The notes: generated from the sequence alone by a model not told the origin. Positions 54,408 to 64,000 are shown, counted from the stretch's first letter. The stretch: DNA of 64,000 nt from JAHRAW01 sp965262585 (GCA_965262585.1 OZ253546.1:1-64000), one strand, 5' to 3'. Program-made: numbers and translations.

Positions 54408-55229
54408 ATGAACACGCTGGTATTTGATATTGAAACCGTGCCGGACACCGTTACCGGTAGCCGGTTGTATGGTCTGGATGGTTTGCCCGAAGCGGACATC
54501 GCCCGGGCGATGTTCACCCGGCGGGCGCAAAAAACCGGTGGTTCGGATTTTCTGCCGCTGCATTTGCATCGAATCGTGGCGATCTCGGTGTTGCATCGTC
54601 GGGGCGATGATTCGCTCAAGGTGCTGTCCCTCGGAGACGAAAATTCGAGCGAGGAGAAATTGATTAGCGATTTTTACAGCGGCATCGACCACTACACCCC
54701 GACTCTGGTCAGTTGGAATGGCGGCGGCTTCGACCTACCGGTGTTGCACTACCGCTCGTTGCTCAACGGAGTAACCGCGCGGCGTTACTGGGAAAGTGGC
54801 GATGACGACCGCGAGTTTAAATTCAACAACTACTTGAATCGCTTTCACTGGCGACATATCGATTTGATGGATGTGCTCGCCGGATTCACCCCACGGGCCG
54901 CCGCACCCCTCGACGAAATCGCCGTGATGCTCGGTTTCCCCGGGAAATTTTTTAGTAGTGAAGGAATGAACTCGGGGATAAGCGGCGCGGATGTGTGGGA
55001 TGTTTTCCTCGCCGGTGGGATTCGCAAAATTCGCAATTACTGCGAGACCGATGTAATCAATACTTTTTTGGTATACCTGCAGTGGGAAATGGTGCGGGGC
55101 ACGCTGAGCCCGAAGTTGTTTGAACGGGAATGCGCTCTCCTCAAGGAATTACTCGCAAAATCCGAGCAAGAACATTTTCACCAGTTTCTCGAAGCATGGA
55201 CGCAAACTGACTCGGCGGTTTCCCCCTGA
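54408..55229 (+). CDS. Predicted 3'-5' exonuclease, PolB-exonuclease-like
   Basis: 273 residues. The DEDDy-type motifs are visible: Exo I VFDIETVPD at the N-terminus, Exo II SWNGGGFDLPVL in the middle and the C-terminal YCETDVINTFLVY for Exo III. This stand-alone family is similar to the proofreading domain of family B DNA polymerases. It follows napC by 18 bp but is probably unrelated in function. Confidence 0.85.
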   Translation: MNTLVFDIETVPDTVTGSRLYGLDGLPEADIARAMFTRRAQKTGGSDFLPLHLHRIVAISVLHRRGDDSLKVLSLGDENSSEEKLISDFYSGIDHYTPTLVSWNGGGFDLPVLHYRSLLNGVTARRYWESGDDDREFKFNNYLNRFHWRHIDLMDVLAGFTPRAAAPLDEIAVMLGFPGKFFSSEGMNSGISGADVWDVFLAGGIRKIRNYCETDVINTFLVYLQWEMVRGTLSPKLFERECALLKELLAKSEQEHFHQFLEAWTQTDSAVSP

Positions 55230-55273
55230 CCCTTTCCCAACCTTTCCCGGCAACTCCACCGCTTCAAAGTCGG

Positions 55274-56596
55274 GTGAATGAACTCACCGAAGACGGCGCC
55301 GGCGTGGTGGAAATTGAGGGCAGGGCGTATGCTATTGACGGCGTTTTGCCGGGGGAATTGATCGAGTTCGAGTTGCGCGGGAAGCGGCGCAGCCGCGTTG
55401 GCAACTTGCGCCGGGGCATACTCCAGCGGGTTATCGAGCCATCCCCGGAACGGGTGGAACCGCGTTGCCGGTATTTCGGCGTGTGCGGCGGTTGCGCCCG
55501 GCAACACACCGCCCCCGCCGTGCAACTGGCTTTCAAGGAAAAAATTTTGTTCGACCATCTGGCGAAAACCGCCGGAGTTGAGCCCCAACAAAAACTCAAA
55601 CCGGTCCAAGCATCGCTGTGGAATTACCGCCGCAAGGCGCGCCCGGGAATTCGCTATGTACCCAAAAAGGGCGGCATTCTGGTGGGGTTTCGGGAGCGCA
55701 ATCACCGTTACATCACCTCATTGATGCACTGCCACACGCTGGATGCGCGATTATCCGCGTTGTTGCCGGAATTGCATGAATTGCTGGCGCAAATCGATTG
55801 CCCGAATGCCATTCCACAGATCGAGATGGCCGCGGCGGACAATGCGGTGGCATTGGTGCTACGAAATTTGCAGGCGCTGACTGATGCCGACATTGCGCTG
55901 TTGACGCGCTTCGCCGAGGCGCGGGAGTTGCAACTTTTCTTGCAATCTGGCGGGCCGGACACGGTTAAACCGCTGTGGCCCAAAGCCCCCGAGCCGTTGT
56001 ATTACCGCCTCGACCACTACGACTTGAATCTGCGCTTTTTGCCGACTGATTTCATTCAGGTCAACGGCGAAGTTAACGCTTTAATGATCCGACTGGCGAT
56101 GGATTTATTGAAACCCGACGGCGGCGACTCGGTGGTGGATTTGTTTTGTGGTATCGGCAATTTCACCCTGCCCATCGCCCGCAGCGGAGCACGGGTACTC
56201 GGTATTGAAGGCGACCCCGGATTGACTCGCCGGGGCGCCGAAAATGCCGCGCTCAATGGCCTTGCCAACGCCGAATTCCGATGCATGGATCTATACCAAC
56301 AAACTATCAATCCACAGCCGCCGGGCCAATGGCTTGACAAAGCGCGGTTTGACAAAACAAAGTTCAACAAAGCACTGCTGGACCCGCCGAGATCCGGGGC
56401 CGCGGAAGTAGTGAAACAACTAATTCCCGCCATCGCCCCGCAAGTCATCGTCTATGTGTCCTGCAACCCCGCCACCCTGGCCCGGGACGCCAACATGCTA
56501 CTCCACGAGCATGGCTACCAACTGACCCACGCCGGCGTGGTCGATATGTTCCCGCATACCGCCCGGGTGGAATCCATAGCGCGCTTCGAAAGATAA
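55274..56596 (+). CDS. rlmD: 23S rRNA (uracil-1939-C5)-methyltransferase RlmD
   Basis: 440 residues. A TRAM domain at the start is followed by four Cys for an Fe-S cluster (CRYFGVCGGCARQH and a later Cys). The SAM-binding region is VVDLFCGIGNFTLPIA and the catalytic Cys lies in VYVSCNPATLARD. It methylates U1939 of 23S rRNA. The start is taken as GTG at 55274; no ATG is available in frame before the TRAM core, and the only other option upstream is CTG at 55226. Confidence 0.9.
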   Translation: MNELTEDGAGVVEIEGRAYAIDGVLPGELIEFELRGKRRSRVGNLRRGILQRVIEPSPERVEPRCRYFGVCGGCARQHTAPAVQLAFKEKILFDHLAKTAGVEPQQKLKPVQASLWNYRRKARPGIRYVPKKGGILVGFRERNHRYITSLMHCHTLDARLSALLPELHELLAQIDCPNAIPQIEMAAADNAVALVLRNLQALTDADIALLTRFAEARELQLFLQSGGPDTVKPLWPKAPEPLYYRLDHYDLNLRFLPTDFIQVNGEVNALMIRLAMDLLKPDGGDSVVDLFCGIGNFTLPIARSGARVLGIEGDPGLTRRGAENAALNGLANAEFRCMDLYQQTINPQPPGQWLDKARFDKTKFNKALLDPPRSGAAEVVKQLIPAIAPQVIVYVSCNPATLARDANMLLHEHGYQLTHAGVVDMFPHTARVESIARFER

Positions 56597-56633
56597 AACC
56601 ACCGGGGTTTCCCGGTTATTCCAATGCGCCCAA

Positions 56634-58895
56634 CTAGCGGTTGCCGATGTCATCGGGAATATCTGAGGGCGTTTGCGCCGCCGGTGGGATTCGGTTTGGA
56701 TGGGGTGACGCCGGTGTTCCTACAGGCATCGATTCGGGTTTTTCGGCGAGTGGTTTATTCAGGCGTCGCTGGCCGACCCGTTGCTCCGGTTCGTGGGCGG
56801 CAAAATCCCGCCGGGTCGGTTTGGGCGGTGCGTCTGCGGCGGCTTTGGGCTGGCTATCTTGCTGTTTTCGCGGCGCCGGTTTGGCACCCTGACGTTCCCT
56901 TCGCTCCTGAACCGGTTTTTTCGGTTGACCGGTACGGGATTGTGCCGAAGTTGTCTGCGACGTTTTCTGGGCCGTTGTCTGGGCCGGTTTGGGCTGACCA
57001 CTACGGTTGCCGGTGCCCCGTTTGGCCGGTTGCCGCTTGGTGGGTGTATCCCCTGCGGCACTTTTGCCGCCGCCTCTTGGGCGTCTGAATTGCGTACCCC
57101 GGCGGTTGGTACCCTGCCGGGTGCCTCGCCCGGGAGCGGGTTTGGCGGCTTTTTCCTCATTCTCGACGGGCGGTGTTTTTTCTTTGGCGGGCTTGTCCAC
57201 GGTAATCGCTTTCCACAAACGGCCAAACAATCCGCTTTCATCGGAAGGGGCGGGTGCTTTCGCGCTCCGTGGCGGGGCAGTTTTCTGCTCAATCTGCTCC
57301 GGCTGGACATGAGGCGTTTCTGTCGGCGCGGTTTTCAAACTGGCGGTGAGGTCTTCCGGGGAAGCGGGGAGTTCCACCGATTGGTGATAACTGGGAACGC
57401 CGGCCAGTTCCTCCAGATCATCGCCGCGCAGGTTTTTAATCTGAAATTGCGGGCTGGAAAGATGTTCTGACGGAATGATAATAATTCGTGACGCCAGTTG
57501 TAATTCCAGTTGATTGACTTCGTGGCGTTTCTCGTTGAGCAAGTAGGTTGCCATGTCCAGCGGCAGGATCACCTGAATCGCTTCGGTATTTTCCTGCAAT
57601 GCTTTTTCCTCGATGATTCTGAGCAGACTCAGGGACGAGGAAACTACGCTGCGGATGGTACCGGCACCCTCGCATCGCGGGCAGTCCCGGTAATTGGCGT
57701 CGCTTAAAGAGGAGCGCAGGCGTTGGCGCGACATTTCCAGCAGGCCGAAGCGCGATATTTTCCCCAGTTGCACCCGCGCGCGGTCCGGGTTAAGCGCATC
57801 CTTGAGCCGCGACTCCACGGCGCGCTGGTTGCGGCTGACGGTCATGTCGATGAGGTCGATGACGATCAACCCGCCGAGGTCGCGGATGCGCAACTGCCGG
57901 GCGACCTCATCGGCTGCCTCGAGATTGGTCTGTAGCGCGGTCTCTTCGATGTCGGTGCCTTTGGTGGCACGCGCCGAGTTGACGTCGATGGAAATCAACG
58001 CTTCGGTGTGGTCGATGACCACGGAGCCGCCGGAGGGCAGGCTGACCTCGCGCCGGAACGCCGATTCAATCTGGTGTTCGATCTGGAAGCGGGAGAACAG
58101 CGGCACGTTGTCGCTGTAGTGTTTCAGTATGTTGAGACTTTGCGGCATCACCTGTTGCATAAACTGCTTTGCACGTTGGTAAATCTCCTCGTCGTCAACG
58201 ATGATTTCGGCGACGTCCGTTCCGAGGTGGTCGCGAATGGAGCGCACGATCAGGTTACTTTCCTGATGAATGAGGCGCGGGGCTTTCAATTCTGCGGCGG
58301 CGGTTTCGATGGTGTCCCATAACTTGAGCAGGAAATCGAGATCCCATTGAAGTTCTTCGGGAGTGCGACCGATACCGGCGGTGCGGGCGATTAAGGCGTG
58401 CTGGTCGCCGACCTTTAGGTTCTCCAGAACCTGACGCAAATCCATTCGCTCATCACCGGATACCCGGCGCGAAATTCCGCCTCCTTTGGGATTATTCGGC
58501 ATGAACACCAGAAAGCGGCCGGCGAGGCTGATAAAGGTGGTTAATGCCGCACCCTTGCCGCCGCGTTCATCCTTGCTCACCTGCACCACCATTTCCTGCC
58601 CTTCGCGGATTTCCTGGGCGATTTTGACGCTGCTGAGCGGGGTTTTCGAATCGTATTTGGCGAAGTAGCCCCGGTAGATATCCTTGAGCGGCAAAAAGCC
58701 CTGGCGGTCGGCGCCATACTCTACGAAGGCGGCCTCCAGCCCGGGTTCCACCTTGGTAACCACGGCTTTGTAGATGTTGCCCTTTTTCTCTGCGCGAACC
58801 GCAGATTCAAGGTCGAGGTCGATGAGACGTTGTCCATCAACGATGGCGACGCGGAGTTCTTCCGGGTGCGTCGCGTTAAATAACATTCTTTTCAT
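56634..58895 (-). CDS. rne: Ribonuclease E
   Basis: 753 residues. The catalytic half has the S1 domain near residues 35-120, the 5'-sensor/RNase H region, the DNase I-like active site (ISIDVNSARATKG) and the Zn-link CPRCEGAG near residue 400. The C-terminal third is disordered, rich in Pro, Lys, Arg and Gln, fitting a degradosome scaffold but shorter than in E. coli. It cleaves AU-rich single-stranded RNA and processes rRNA, tRNA precursors and mRNA. GGAG precedes the ATG. The gene has a long leader. Confidence 0.93.
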   Translation of the reverse strand: MKRMLFNATHPEELRVAIVDGQRLIDLDLESAVRAEKKGNIYKAVVTKVEPGLEAAFVEYGADRQGFLPLKDIYRGYFAKYDSKTPLSSVKIAQEIREGQEMVVQVSKDERGGKGAALTTFISLAGRFLVFMPNNPKGGGISRRVSGDERMDLRQVLENLKVGDQHALIARTAGIGRTPEELQWDLDFLLKLWDTIETAAAELKAPRLIHQESNLIVRSIRDHLGTDVAEIIVDDEEIYQRAKQFMQQVMPQSLNILKHYSDNVPLFSRFQIEHQIESAFRREVSLPSGGSVVIDHTEALISIDVNSARATKGTDIEETALQTNLEAADEVARQLRIRDLGGLIVIDLIDMTVSRNQRAVESRLKDALNPDRARVQLGKISRFGLLEMSRQRLRSSLSDANYRDCPRCEGAGTIRSVVSSSLSLLRIIEEKALQENTEAIQVILPLDMATYLLNEKRHEVNQLELQLASRIIIIPSEHLSSPQFQIKNLRGDDLEELAGVPSYHQSVELPASPEDLTASLKTAPTETPHVQPEQIEQKTAPPRSAKAPAPSDESGLFGRLWKAITVDKPAKEKTPPVENEEKAAKPAPGRGTRQGTNRRGTQFRRPRGGGKSAAGDTPTKRQPAKRGTGNRSGQPKPAQTTAQKTSQTTSAQSRTGQPKKPVQERRERQGAKPAPRKQQDSQPKAAADAPPKPTRRDFAAHEPEQRVGQRRLNKPLAEKPESMPVGTPASPHPNRIPPAAQTPSDIPDDIGNR

Positions 58896-59340
58896 TATCG
58901 TTTCTCCGGCACCGGAAAACCGAGGTTACCCCGATTCACGGTGCTGTTCAGGTTGCCAGCCGGGACGGCATGGGCAACGGATCAGGTCAACGGAGGCGTG
59001 AAATGAGAGAGTATCGGCTGGCCGAATCGGGCAAATGGCCGAAGCAGTGCGGTTTCAGCACTGAGTCAGCAATCCAGCCCGGGGCCTGGGCGATTAGCAA
59101 CGCCGGCCACGACCACGGAAAAACCATTCATTGCCGGACGGCAGGAGCGGCGACCGATTCCCGTAATCCGGGCACCGGCGATTTTCCGTCTTCGGGGAGC
59201 CACCACGAATGGTGAACACAAACGGCGGGTTTTGGGATAGCCGGCGATGATACTGCCTGCGATCCGATGCCAGATGGCGCCCGCTTGATGGGCGTGACTA
59301 GCGGGGTGGGGCGGCGATTGCTGCCCCAAGCGGTTTTTAA
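58896..59340 (-). promoter_or_regulatory. Long 5' leader of rne
   Basis: About 450 bp upstream of rne on its coding strand hold no gene I can support. AT-rich DNA at 59335-59400 is the likely promoter region. In E. coli the 361-nt rne leader is bound and cut by RNase E to autoregulate its mRNA. A similar role here is inferred from length and position only. Confidence 0.4.
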
Positions 59341-59841
59341 GAATTATATTCTTGTTTGTCAATGAGTTAGGCGTGTTATATCAACTAATTTAATAAAACC
59401 AGATCGATTTCGCCCCATCCGTTGAATGAAATACCGCGTTGCCGTGATTCCCCTGTGTCAGCGACCGCCGCTTCGGGCCGCCGCATAAACCTTATCTCTC
59501 AATATCTGGGCGCCTCCGCCCAATTTAGCGACCAAAATTTGGCCACCGACTAACTTTTTACTCGCGTTTATTCGGATGGAGGGGGTGAATTTCCAAAGCG
59601 ATTAGCGATGTTGATGCACTTCCCGTGCCGACAACTGAAACGTGGGGCCAATTTTCTCCCCGGTTCCCGATGTCCGTAATCCACCGAATAAGCGAATGAA
59701 ATATAACAGCCCCGGAAGCAAAATGCAACATTTGTTTGCAGCGGTCAATTCAACCCCCAGGGCACGATTCACCCCAAATCCAGTCAAATCCCCGCGAATC
59801 CGGGATGTTTCCCGTTGCCGGGGGCGGCTACAATCAGCGAT
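59341..59841. other. Intergenic region between rne and uvrB
   Basis: About 500 bp with no supported gene. The 5' part (59335-59400) is AT-rich and suits divergent promoters. TACAAT at 59829-59834 just before the uvrB ATG could be a -10 box, which would make the transcript nearly leaderless, but no -35 box matches. No LexA-type box was seen. Confidence 0.45.
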
Positions 59842-61920
59842 ATGAAAGCCGTTGAAAAAAGCACCGGGGAAACCACCAAAAAACCTACCGGGAAAATTAC
59901 AGGCAAAACTGCCGATTACCAACTGGTGAGTGAATTCAAGCCCGCTGGTGACCAGCCGGCGGCTATCGGGATGTTGCTGGAGGGGCTGGAAAATGGCGAG
60001 GCGTTTCAGACGCTGCTGGGCGTCACCGGCTCCGGGAAGACCTTTACCATGGCCAACGTCATCGCCGCCACCGGTCGCGCCGCTTTGATACTGGCCCACA
60101 ACAAAACCCTGGCGGCGCAACTGTATTCGGAGATGCGCGACTTCTTTCCCGGCAACGCGGTGGAGTATTTTGTCTCTTATTATGACTATTACCAGCCCGA
60201 GGCCTACGTCCCCAGTTCCGACACCTATATCGAAAAAGACGCTTCGGTGAACGACCACATCGACCAGATGCGTCTGTCGGCCACCAAGGCGTTGCTGGAA
60301 CGCCAGGATGTAATCATCGTCGCCACCGTGTCGGCCATCTACGGGCTCGGCGACCCGAGATCCTACCACGGCATGATCCTGCACTTGAAGCAGGGCGACC
60401 ACATGGACCAGCGCGCCATTTTGCGGCGGCTTGCGGACATGCAATACACCCGCAATGATCTGGAATTGCGCCGCGCCACTTTCCGCGTGCGCGGGGATGT
60501 CATTGATGTGTATCCCGCCGAATCCGAGCGTCTGGCGGTGCGCATCGGGCTGTTCGGCGACGAAGTGGAAAGTCTGGCGCGCTTCGATCCGCTCACCGGT
60601 GCAGTGGAAGCGCAGGTAAAACGGATCACGGTGTATCCAAAAAGTCATTATGTGACCGCCCCGGACACTATCGCCGGCATCCTCGGCACCATTCGCCTGG
60701 AACTGCAGGAACGGCTGCGGCAACTGCGGGGGGAAGAGAAATTGGTGGAAGCCCAGCGCCTCGAACAGCGCACTTTATATGATCTGGAAATGATGCGTGA
60801 ACTGGGTTATTGCAACGGCATTGAAAACTACTCGCGCTATCTCTCCGGGCGTGAGGCCGGGCAGCCGCCGCCGACTCTGATGGATTATCTGCCGAAAAAC
60901 GCCTTGTTGTTCGTCGACGAAAGCCACGCCACCATTCCTCAAGTCGGGGCGATGTACCTCGGCGACCGTTCGCGCAAGGAAAATCTGGTGGAGTATGGGT
61001 TTCGCCTGCCGTCGGCGTTGGACAACCGCCCGCTGCGCTTCGATGAATTTGAAAACCTACTTCCGCAAACTATTTTTGCCTCGGCGACGCCGGGGAATTA
61101 TGAACAACAGCACGCCCCCGAAGTAATTGATCAGGTGGTGCGGCCCACCGGTTTGCTGGAGCCCGAAATCGAGATACGGCCGGTGGAATCTCAGGTGGAT
61201 GATCTGCTGTCGGAAATCAACCTGCAGGTGCGGAATAAAGAGCGGGTGCTGGTGACCACGCTGACCAAGCGCATGGCGGAAGATTTGACCGAATACCTGC
61301 ACGAACACGGGGTGCGGGTTCGCTATCTGCATTCCGATATTGACACGGTGGAGCGGGTTGAGATTATCCGTGACCTGCGCGCGGGAATTTTCGATGTACT
61401 GGTGGGCATTAATTTGCTGCGCGAAGGGCTGGATCTTCCCGAGGTCTCGTTGGTGGCGATCCTCGATGCCGACAAGGAAGGTTTTCTGCGTTCCACGCGG
61501 TCGCTGATTCAAACCATTGGCCGTGCCGCCCGCAACATCAACGGCCGGGTGATTCTATACGCCGACCGGATCACCAACTCCATCGCGCAGGCGATTGAGG
61601 AAACCGACCGGCGGCGCGACAAACAACGCACCTACAACCGCCGCCATGGTATTCAGCCGCGCAGCATCATCAAGCCGGTCAAGGACATCATCGAAGGAGT
61701 GACCGCCAACGACATGGCTTGGAGCGATTTGCCTGAAGCCGAAACGGTGGCCGAAGAAGGCGAACAATACATCCGCGCCTCCCCCAAAGAACTCGGCAAA
61801 CTGCTTCGGCAGTTGGAAAAAGAGATGTACGGACACGCAAAAAATCTCGAATTTGAAGCCGCCGCCGCCGCCCGAGATCGCATCAAGCGAATCCGTGACG
61901 GCAGTTTCTTATCCGAATAA
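59842..61920 (+). CDS. uvrB: Excinuclease ABC subunit B
   Basis: 692 residues from ATG at 59842. Walker A is GVTGSGKTFTMAN, the damage-probing beta-hairpin region is YYDYYQPEAYVPSSDTYIEK, and helicase motif VI is QTIGRAARN. The C-terminal UVR motif that binds UvrC is present near the end. UvrB verifies DNA lesions in nucleotide excision repair. An in-frame TTG at 59815 is less likely. The first 25 residues are rich in Lys and Thr and precede the conserved domain (FKPAGDQPAAI). Confidence 0.94.
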   Translation: MKAVEKSTGETTKKPTGKITGKTADYQLVSEFKPAGDQPAAIGMLLEGLENGEAFQTLLGVTGSGKTFTMANVIAATGRAALILAHNKTLAAQLYSEMRDFFPGNAVEYFVSYYDYYQPEAYVPSSDTYIEKDASVNDHIDQMRLSATKALLERQDVIIVATVSAIYGLGDPRSYHGMILHLKQGDHMDQRAILRRLADMQYTRNDLELRRATFRVRGDVIDVYPAESERLAVRIGLFGDEVESLARFDPLTGAVEAQVKRITVYPKSHYVTAPDTIAGILGTIRLELQERLRQLRGEEKLVEAQRLEQRTLYDLEMMRELGYCNGIENYSRYLSGREAGQPPPTLMDYLPKNALLFVDESHATIPQVGAMYLGDRSRKENLVEYGFRLPSALDNRPLRFDEFENLLPQTIFASATPGNYEQQHAPEVIDQVVRPTGLLEPEIEIRPVESQVDDLLSEINLQVRNKERVLVTTLTKRMAEDLTEYLHEHGVRVRYLHSDIDTVERVEIIRDLRAGIFDVLVGINLLREGLDLPEVSLVAILDADKEGFLRSTRSLIQTIGRAARNINGRVILYADRITNSIAQAIEETDRRRDKQRTYNRRHGIQPRSIIKPVKDIIEGVTANDMAWSDLPEAETVAEEGEQYIRASPKELGKLLRQLEKEMYGHAKNLEFEAAAAARDRIKRIRDGSFLSE

Positions 61921-61952
61921 TGAGCGACGTGCGCGGCGAATACGCCCGGCGG

Positions 61953-62558
61953 CTATACCAGTTCCACGCCTAAATTTTTTAGCATATCGATCAAGCGAAT
62001 CAACGGCAGACCAATCAACGCGTTGGGGTCATCCCCCTTGAGGTTTTTCAGCAGCGCAATGCCCGGACCTTCGGCTTTGAGGCTGCCGCAACATTGATAG
62101 GGTTGCTCGGCTTTGAGGTAACGCTCGATGAGGTCGTCATCCAGTTCGCGAAACTCCACCGCAAAGGGCTCCACAGCGGACTGAAAATCACCACCGGCGG
62201 CATCGTACAACACCACGCCGGAATACAGCGTGATGACGGAGCCGGACATCCGTTGCAACTGCCGCACTGCGGCCTCGTGCCCGCCCGGCTTGCCGATAAT
62301 TTCTCCCTCATGCTCCGCCACCTGGTCGGAACCGATGATCAATCCGTCGGGGTAATGCTCCGCCACCGCCGTGGCTTTGGCCAGCGACAACCGCGCCACC
62401 AGCACCGGCGCAGATTCTCCCAAAAGCGCGGATTCGTCGATGTCCGGACTATGGCAGACAAAGGAAAGATTAACGCGCTCTAAAATCTGCCGCCGCCAGG
62501 GGGAAGACGAGGCAAGGATGATTGGCCGGGGCAGGGCGCCGGACGCCGAAGAGGGCAT
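61953..62558 (-). CDS. yceF: Maf-family nucleotide pyrophosphatase, YceF-like
   Basis: 201 residues. The motifs are ILASSSPWRRQIL, then PDIDESALLGESAPVLVARL and LIIGSDQVAEHEGEIIGKPG. They place it in the Maf family, nearer YceF (m7GTP pyrophosphatase) than YhdE. It hydrolyses modified nucleoside triphosphates to monophosphates. It converges with uvrB and lies 5 bp downstream of the MmeI-like gene on the same strand. Confidence 0.87.
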   Translation of the reverse strand: MPSSASGALPRPIILASSSPWRRQILERVNLSFVCHSPDIDESALLGESAPVLVARLSLAKATAVAEHYPDGLIIGSDQVAEHEGEIIGKPGGHEAAVRQLQRMSGSVITLYSGVVLYDAAGGDFQSAVEPFAVEFRELDDDLIERYLKAEQPYQCCGSLKAEGPGIALLKNLKGDDPNALIGLPLIRLIDMLKNLGVELV

Positions 62559-62563
62559 CGGGT

Positions 62564-64000
62564 TTATGTCCTTCGTTTTCGCCGCCCGGTTTTTTTCTTC
62601 GGCAGCAACGGGGCGGTGTATTGCCGGTAAAGGTCGAATAAAAAGGCGATACGCGCCGCTTCGTTGCTGAACGGGGTTGACCGATAGGCGCGATCTACGG
62701 CTTTGTCTAATGCCTGATGGGCTTTTTGCAACACCGACGGCATGGTCAGCGGATCGTATAGGTCGGCGAGGGTGGAATCGGGAAATTGCGCGCGGGCGTC
62801 AAGGACCGCCTGAGCTTTGGATTCAATGTCGGCGGTTCGTTTTGCGGTGGGATTTTTGGGCCAGGGGAAGTTGTTGTAGGTGATTTTTGCTACATAGCGG
62901 TACCGACTTTCCAAACGTCCGCTCACAACCCGCATCCAAGCCATGTGCATGAGTGAGGTAATTACGCCAAAATGATACAAACTTGCATTCGGTACCGTAT
63001 TCAATTGGTTGCCTGCAATATGGTCGGGCGGTAAATAACCAATTGGAATATAGGTTCGTCTTTCGGAAGAAACTGCGGGCATTGCCAGATATGCGCTTTC
63101 GGATTGTCTGATTTCTCCAAATAGCGCAGGCGTTTCGGCCAGTTTTTGTGTCGGGATTTTCTTGCTGGCCAAGCGCATTTCTTTTACCGCTTCCACGCGC
63201 CTTAGAACGTGCGGCATTGTTCGCAATTTATTCGGCGGACAATCTTTCAACCATAAACAAAAGCGCGGAATACCGTTGATAAATTCGTCACCCATTGAAT
63301 ATGGTTTTATCCATTCGGCGGCTTCAGGTTGTAACGCTACTAATTCATTTTTTTGGCTTTCATTTAGCAGCAAATTACCGCCATCTGCGGGCTTGCTTCC
63401 ATTGACCATTTTCGGGCAATCCGATATGGCGTTTCGTGCCGCGGGTATGATGATATTGTCGGCATCTACGAGATAGGAATTGATGTGGGATGGGTGAAGT
63501 TCTTGTGGTTCGCCCTGAATATGCTGGTATTCAAACAACTGTTTTTTATCGGCCTCATTCAAGCCAAAACCGATAATCACGCAATGCACGGCGGCCTTGC
63601 CTCTGGCCTCACTGCTCCATTGAAAAGTTCGGTGCGCAAAATGAATATGGATGCCGTCCTTAATCAAATCAGGCCACAGCATATAAACCTGTTCGCCTTG
63701 TGTAATGGAATTGGTGGAGACAAACGCGCATACAGTATCAGTGTTTTCTTTAAGATAACGCATTGATGTTTTATACCACGCAGTTACATAATCCAACCCG
63801 GCGCTATATCTGGATTCACCGTAAACACGTTTCATATCTTGCTTTTGTTGGTCGGTCCGAAAATTCTTCCCAACAAACGGCGGATTCCCCATAATGTAAT
63901 TCAACTGTTTCGGCGCAACCATATCCTTCCAGTCTATTTCCATCGCATTTCCATGCACGATAGTAGCGCTGGACATCAGCGGAATGCGCGCAAAATACAT
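62564..64000 (-). CDS. MmeI-like restriction-modification enzyme, C-terminal part
   Basis: At least 478 residues, cut by the window edge. The methyltransferase motif IV is YIMGNPPFVGK, followed by FVSTNSITQGEQVYMLWPD, then HFAHRTFQWSSEARGKAAVH and the target-recognition region (INGIPRFCLWL, PALFGEIRQ, RRTYIPIGYLPP). Similar texts occur in MmeI-family enzymes, which join a nuclease, an adenine methyltransferase and a recognition domain in one chain. The N-terminal nuclease, if present, lies outside the window. The GC content is a little lower than in nearby yceF and uvrB. Confidence 0.85.
   Translation of the reverse strand: MYFARIPLMSSATIVHGNAMEIDWKDMVAPKQLNYIMGNPPFVGKNFRTDQQKQDMKRVYGESRYSAGLDYVTAWYKTSMRYLKENTDTVCAFVSTNSITQGEQVYMLWPDLIKDGIHIHFAHRTFQWSSEARGKAAVHCVIIGFGLNEADKKQLFEYQHIQGEPQELHPSHINSYLVDADNIIIPAARNAISDCPKMVNGSKPADGGNLLLNESQKNELVALQPEAAEWIKPYSMGDEFINGIPRFCLWLKDCPPNKLRTMPHVLRRVEAVKEMRLASKKIPTQKLAETPALFGEIRQSESAYLAMPAVSSERRTYIPIGYLPPDHIAGNQLNTVPNASLYHFGVITSLMHMAWMRVVSGRLESRYRYVAKITYNNFPWPKNPTAKRTADIESKAQAVLDARAQFPDSTLADLYDPLTMPSVLQKAHQALDKAVDRAYRSTPFSNEAARIAFLFDLYRQYTAPLLPKKKTGRRKRRT

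Noticed and set aside
59341..59841. A tRNA or small RNA gene between rne and uvrB
   Set aside because: No cloverleaf, terminator or known RNA motif could be made out.
59602..60723. A 373-codon minus-strand open frame
   Set aside because: Mostly opposite uvrB, with no domain features; the upstream part is non-coding.

Overview
The window is bacterial chromosome of moderately high GC. RNase E, RlmD, MltD-like and YgfZ proteins, a YceF-type Maf, an LpxL/HtrB-type acyltransferase and the nap and sucCD genes together suggest a gammaproteobacterium; this is inferred from gene content, not from a marker gene. No rRNA, tRNA or CRISPR array was recognised. Most of the window is compact housekeeping and energy metabolism. 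Accessory islands stand out by AT-richness, repeats or broken genes.

Region 1 (1-13.6 kb): the start of a Prc-type protease running off the left edge, a two-gene set of a cyclic-nucleotide-binding-domain protein and an ABC exporter whose ATPase half has lost its catalytic motifs, a rhodanese, DAHP synthase, an MltD-like transglycosylase with five LysM repeats, a DUF349 protein, an SLC13/TrkA-C transporter and a lipid A acyltransferase.

Region 2 (13.6-23.7 kb): a probable small regulon. A Rieske oxygenase and a frameshifted DMT permease diverge from one intergenic region. A polyamine-type ABC transporter (potFGHI) and a LeuA/CimA-family synthase diverge from another. The two regions share a 70-bp element, identical at 62 positions, with a central palindrome.

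Region 3 (23.7-30.4 kb): a large BspA-like autotransporter gene with a 27-bp poly-G tract at its 5' end, a tandem 20-21-bp repeat array upstream of its promoter, and oppositely oriented arrays of dispersed palindromic repeats on both sides. This looks like a phase-variable surface locus.

Region 4 (30.4-40.1 kb): sdhC-sdhD without sdhAB, ygfZ, mutS-suhB, trmJ, then the scar of a type I restriction-modification operon (hsdM 5' end joined to hsdS 3' end, and an hsdR 5' end) that still carries an intact AT-rich OLD-family ATPase/TOPRIM nuclease gene, then a GNAT acetyltransferase.

Region 5 (40.1-55.2 kb): one long co-directional run: sucCD, a DNA methyltransferase-HNH fusion, NAD-dependent formate dehydrogenase (a fused FdsG-FdsB, then FdsA, with two unrelated genes between them), a quinone oxidoreductase, napEDABC and a 3'-5' exonuclease. 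Formate oxidation to NADH next to periplasmic nitrate reduction suggests anaerobic or microaerobic respiration.

Region 6 (55.2-64 kb): rlmD, rne with a long leader, uvrB, a Maf-family pyrophosphatase and the C-terminal part of an MmeI-like restriction-modification enzyme running off the right edge.
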